Part shown: positions 62,129 to 64,000 of the stretch, piece after piece
Position numbering within the stretch: the first letter of the stretch is position 1
Layout of the letters: every line of letters starts with the position of its first letter
NCBI RefSeq assembly: GCF_003075435.1
Contig: NZ_QCZJ01000023.1
Span: 29,443 to 93,442 of the forward strand
Reading direction: 5' to 3'
Length of the DNA: 64,000 nt
Source of the DNA: Terrimonas sp.
GTDB lineage: Bacteria > Bacteroidota > Bacteroidia > Chitinophagales > Chitinophagaceae
Program-made: the position numbers and the translations under genes
Notes under the pieces: model-generated
What the model was told of the DNA's origin: nothing
The model's input: only the letters and a program-made list of their open reading frames with translations
Databases searched by the model: none

Positions 62129-62355
62129 TTTTTTGTGAGCAAATCTAATTGAATTCTTTAAGAGTAGCGTGGGAATAAAACAGGGGTGCATTTTAAATTA
62201 TCGCTGCATATTTAGTTGCCCTCCCGCCTGCCAACAGTTGCCTTGTATAGACAAATAGATACTTTAATATTGATAAAACCCGGCAATATAGGTGCAGCTG
62301 AAGCTATTTAAACACCGGGTCTGCAGGGTAGCTGCCAACAGGCAGGTTTTTTATT

Positions 62356-62376
62356 CCTCTCCGCGCAGCGGCGAGG
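62356..62376. repeat. CCTCTCCGC hairpin outside the array
   Basis: CCTCTCCGC (62356-62364) pairs with GCGGCGAGG (62368-62376), one mismatch, loop GCA. Same type as the hairpins after the permease genes, here upstream of the GH43 gene, so the element is not specific to the permease array. Confidence 0.65.
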
Positions 62377-62414
62377 GAAAAGCGATGGGCTATTTGGAAT
62401 ATACCCAAACAGGA

Positions 62415-62438
62415 AAAGGCTGCTTTTCAGCAACCTTT
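62415..62438 (-). terminator. Possible terminator of the lipocalin-like gene
   Basis: On the - strand, AAAGGTTGC and GCAGCCTTT pair around TGAAAA with one mismatch, 21 bases after the stop codon. The T-run is short. Confidence 0.5.
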
Positions 62439-62459
62439 CTGCAATATTATCATACAGGA

Positions 62460-62894
62460 TTAATGACCGAAAGTCATTTCATAAGTGTATGTCTGACCAT
62501 CTTCAGTTACGGAAGAGCTGACTTTAAATTCAGTGGTAGTTAACGATACAATTGAAGAAATTTCTTCGTCTACCGTAATTTTGCTTTCATTGTCTGAAAA
62601 ACTCCAGCTAGTTATATAAGATTGATCGTCCTCTTCATCACATTTTTCGGCGCCTTCATCTATAATAAGTGTTTTATCCGCTTTAAAGGTATACAGGTTG
62701 TCTTTATAACATTCATCCTGCGCAGCTAACATATCAACTGTGACAGCACCGCTTTTAGCAACAAATGCTTTTATTTTCCATGTACCTGCAGTAAGCAATT
62801 CGGTTTTTGATTTTTTATCTTCTTTTTTACAGGATGCAAATGTGCCCAGTACAGCAAAAGCTACTACCGCGAAAAGTAAATGTTTGATTTTCAT
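62460..62894 (-). CDS. Lipocalin-like lipoprotein
   Basis: 144 residues. Signal peptide with lipobox FASC (lipidated Cys at about 22), then KKEDKKSK and TAGTWKIKAF, the opening strand of lipocalin-like small Bacteroidota lipoproteins. Several short beta-strand-like segments follow (LYTFKADKTLIIDEG, SYITSWSFSDNESKITV), with an acidic stretch KCDEEDDQ. Likely in the outer membrane or periplasm; no function can be assigned. Preceded by an independent spacer of 130 bases. Confidence 0.8.
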   Translation of the reverse strand: MKIKHLLFAVVAFAVLGTFASCKKEDKKSKTELLTAGTWKIKAFVAKSGAVTVDMLAAQDECYKDNLYTFKADKTLIIDEGAEKCDEEDDQSYITSWSFSDNESKITVDEEISSIVSLTTTEFKVSSSVTEDGQTYTYEMTFGH

Positions 62895-62964
62895 AAATAG
62901 ATATTTGGGTTTAATGCAATAACGTATTTTTTTAACAATAAGTATATATATTATAAAAATAAAG

Positions 62965-62987
62965 CAGCTTCCATCTGCAGGAAGCTG
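62965..62987 (-). terminator. Rho-independent terminator of the beta-barrel gene
   Basis: CAGCTTCC (62980-62987 complement) and GGAAGCTG form a perfect 8-bp stem with a 7-base loop; on the - strand it is followed by CTTTATTTTT. It lies about 40 bases after the stop codon of the beta-barrel gene. Confidence 0.75.
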
Positions 62988-63027
62988 TCTATTGTATTCT
63001 ATAAGGTTACAGGAAATAAATCAGTTA

Positions 63028-63702
63028 CTATAATTTGATACCAACACTAAAGCTCAGTACCCTGTGTTTGCCTAACTCATCTTCTGAGCTTGAAGTGCCT
63101 GACTGAAGCTTTGCGAGCCCTAAACCATAATTAACAGAAAACAATGCTCTCTTACCTTCTAAACCCAGGGTGCCGTTCAAGCCATAATCAAACCTCCTCA
63201 TAATTCCATAACCTGCACCTTGTTCACCTTCTGTAAATGGATCGTCATCAGAAAATTTGATATTTTCAGTACGCTTGAAATCAATACCTGCAAAACTTCC
63301 TGATATTTTATTCTTTCCGCCAACACCCATTGCTACATAAGGTCCTGCGCCAAAAAAGAAACTGGCATCTTCACCCAACGGAAGTTTTATGACCGCGTTT
63401 ACGGGCAACTCGAGGTAATAGGGTTTGGTAGAGGAGGTGATACTATTCCATTCAACCTTTGTTCCCTTACCTGTAAAAAACAATCCCGGTTGAATAGCAA
63501 AAAATCTTGTGATGGGAAGATCAGCCTGCAGACCTGCATGGAATGACGCGATGCCTCTTGCATCATCTACAGCTCCGTCTTTATCAACAGTAACATTGGC
63601 AAGGTTAAGACCTGCTTTTACCATGACACCTGCTTTTTGAGCTTTAACAGCAACAATACCAAGCAGCATACACGTTCCGAAAAGAGCAACAACTTTTTTC
63701 AT
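63028..63702 (-). CDS. Outer-membrane beta-barrel protein (PorT-like)
   Basis: 224 residues. Sec signal MKKVVALFGTCMLLGIVAVKAQ, cleaved before KAGV. The mature part alternates as amphipathic strands: GVMVKAGLNLANVTV, SFHAGLQADLPI, FFAIQPGLFFTGKG, YYLELPVNAVIKLP, FFFGAGPYVAMGVGG, RFDYGLNGTLGLEG, and the C-terminal RVLSFSVGIKL ends in an aliphatic residue as barrel proteins often do. GLQADLPITRFFAIQPGL and LELPVNAVIKLP are hallmarks of the small PorT-type barrels of Bacteroidota. Function unknown. Own terminator downstream; a decamer array lies about 130 bases upstream of the start on the coding strand. Confidence 0.88.
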   Translation of the reverse strand: MKKVVALFGTCMLLGIVAVKAQKAGVMVKAGLNLANVTVDKDGAVDDARGIASFHAGLQADLPITRFFAIQPGLFFTGKGTKVEWNSITSSTKPYYLELPVNAVIKLPLGEDASFFFGAGPYVAMGVGGKNKISGSFAGIDFKRTENIKFSDDDPFTEGEQGAGYGIMRRFDYGLNGTLGLEGKRALFSVNYGLGLAKLQSGTSSSEDELGKHRVLSFSVGIKL

Positions 63703-63833
63703 ACAATAAATTTTGATATACTTTTTTCAAAACGCTTGCCAACTTCGCATAAGCACAGGCGTTAAAGAAGAAGTATGCTTATTCAGTTATTTTTATCTTA
63801 TGATAATTGATGAATTGGGGAATTAAAGCCACA

Positions 63834-63878
63834 GGCTGTCAGCTATCAGCTATCAGCTATCAGGTATCAGCAGTCAGT
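63834..63878 (-). repeat. CTGATAGCT-type decamer array, inverted
   Basis: Read on the - strand: ctgactg, ctgatacc, tgatagct, gatagct, gatagct, gacagcc. It is the only array in - orientation, and it precedes the - strand beta-barrel gene, so orientation follows the downstream gene as in the permease array. It ends four bases from the insertion-sequence end. Confidence 0.85.
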
Positions 63879-63882
63879 GTCT

Positions 63883-64000
63883 TGTCCTAGCATAAGTAGA
63901 CAGATTTAAGAACAAAAAAATCTGTAATACCATGACAAGAGATGTCCAAACGGTGATCCGGTATAGTATTAGCTTTAAGCAAAAAGTAGTCAGAGAGTTA
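63883..64000 (+). mobile_element. Left end of an insertion sequence (partial)
   Basis: The likely terminal sequence is TGTCCTAGCATAAGTAGACA (63883-63902), itself with TGTC/GACA ends. A CAGATTT/AAATCTG inverted repeat (63901-63907 with 63918-63924) lies between it and the transposase start. The element runs off the window, so family and boundaries are tentative; the style suggests IS3. Confidence 0.6.
63932..64000 (+). CDS. Transposase N terminus (IS3 OrfA-like), cut by window end
   Basis: First 23 codons: MTRDVQTVIRY then SISFKQKVVREL. The SFKQKVVRE segment matches the opening helix-turn-helix of IS3-family OrfA proteins. Nothing after position 64000 is visible. Confidence 0.6.
   Translation, partial: MTRDVQTVIRYSISFKQKVVREL

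Noticed and set aside
63726..63742. Sigma-54-like sequence TTGGCAAGCGTTTTGAA on the - strand before the beta-barrel gene
   Set aside because: The -24/-12 spacing fits, but there are no enhancer-like palindromes upstream and the leader would be only about 13 bases; too weak to list as a promoter.

Overview
The window reads as a chromosomal segment of a Bacteroidota bacterium, probably of the Chitinophaga/Niastella type. The support is a moderately AT-rich composition, starts that mostly lack Shine-Dalgarno sequences, two-module FtsX/MacB-type permeases ending in NPVKSLRTE, SusC/D-era style lipoproteins and glycosidases, and AAATTTGAAAATTTG-type intergenic repeats. The taxon is inferred from protein style, not measured.

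Region 1 (245-55459) is dominated by one thing: 21 full-length paralogous genes for about 790-815 residue ABC-transporter permeases, all on the + strand, with spacers mostly of 40-310 bp. Each protein is a fused pair of MacB/FtsX modules: TM helix, large periplasmic domain, three TM helices, all repeated once, giving eight TM helices. Both modules keep the coupling-helix motif (E[IV]G[IV]RK..GA) that contacts the ATPase in this superfamily. No ABC ATPase, membrane-fusion protein or outer-membrane channel gene lies in the window. By motif I sort the copies (numbered 1-21 from left to right) into group A (2, 3, 7, 9, 14, 15, 18), group B (1, 4, 6, 8, 11, 13, 19, 20), group C (5, 10, 12, 21) and group D (16, 17). 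The groups are interleaved. The only other genes inside the array are a Tat-exported Gfo/Idh/MocA oxidoreductase, which sits between the two group D sisters, and a 79-residue protein between copies 20 and 21.

The spacers of the array are built from a few repeat families: arrays of a CTGATAGCT-like decamer, a CCCCTCTCC/GGAGAGGGG hairpin that follows many stop codons, an AATTTGAAAATTTG repeat, and a TCAAATCTCAA leader that touches several start codons. Two spacers (before copies 12 and 17) instead carry a pair of TGTNCG-N4-CGNACA palindromes followed, 53-54 bp later, by a sigma-54-like TGGCATA-N4-TTG element. They are the best candidates for regulated promoters in the array.

Region 2 (55600-63702) holds ordinary genes: an NlpC/P60 lipoprotein (+), then on the - strand an outer-membrane beta-barrel protein, a lipocalin-like lipoprotein, a GH43-type glycosidase, FolC, an acyltransferase-3 membrane protein and a GH95-type glycosidase. 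The last four are closely spaced and may be partly co-transcribed.

Region 3 (63883-64000) is the left end of an insertion sequence, with the first 23 codons of a transposase, cut by the window edge. It lies directly beside an inverted copy of the CTGATAGCT array.
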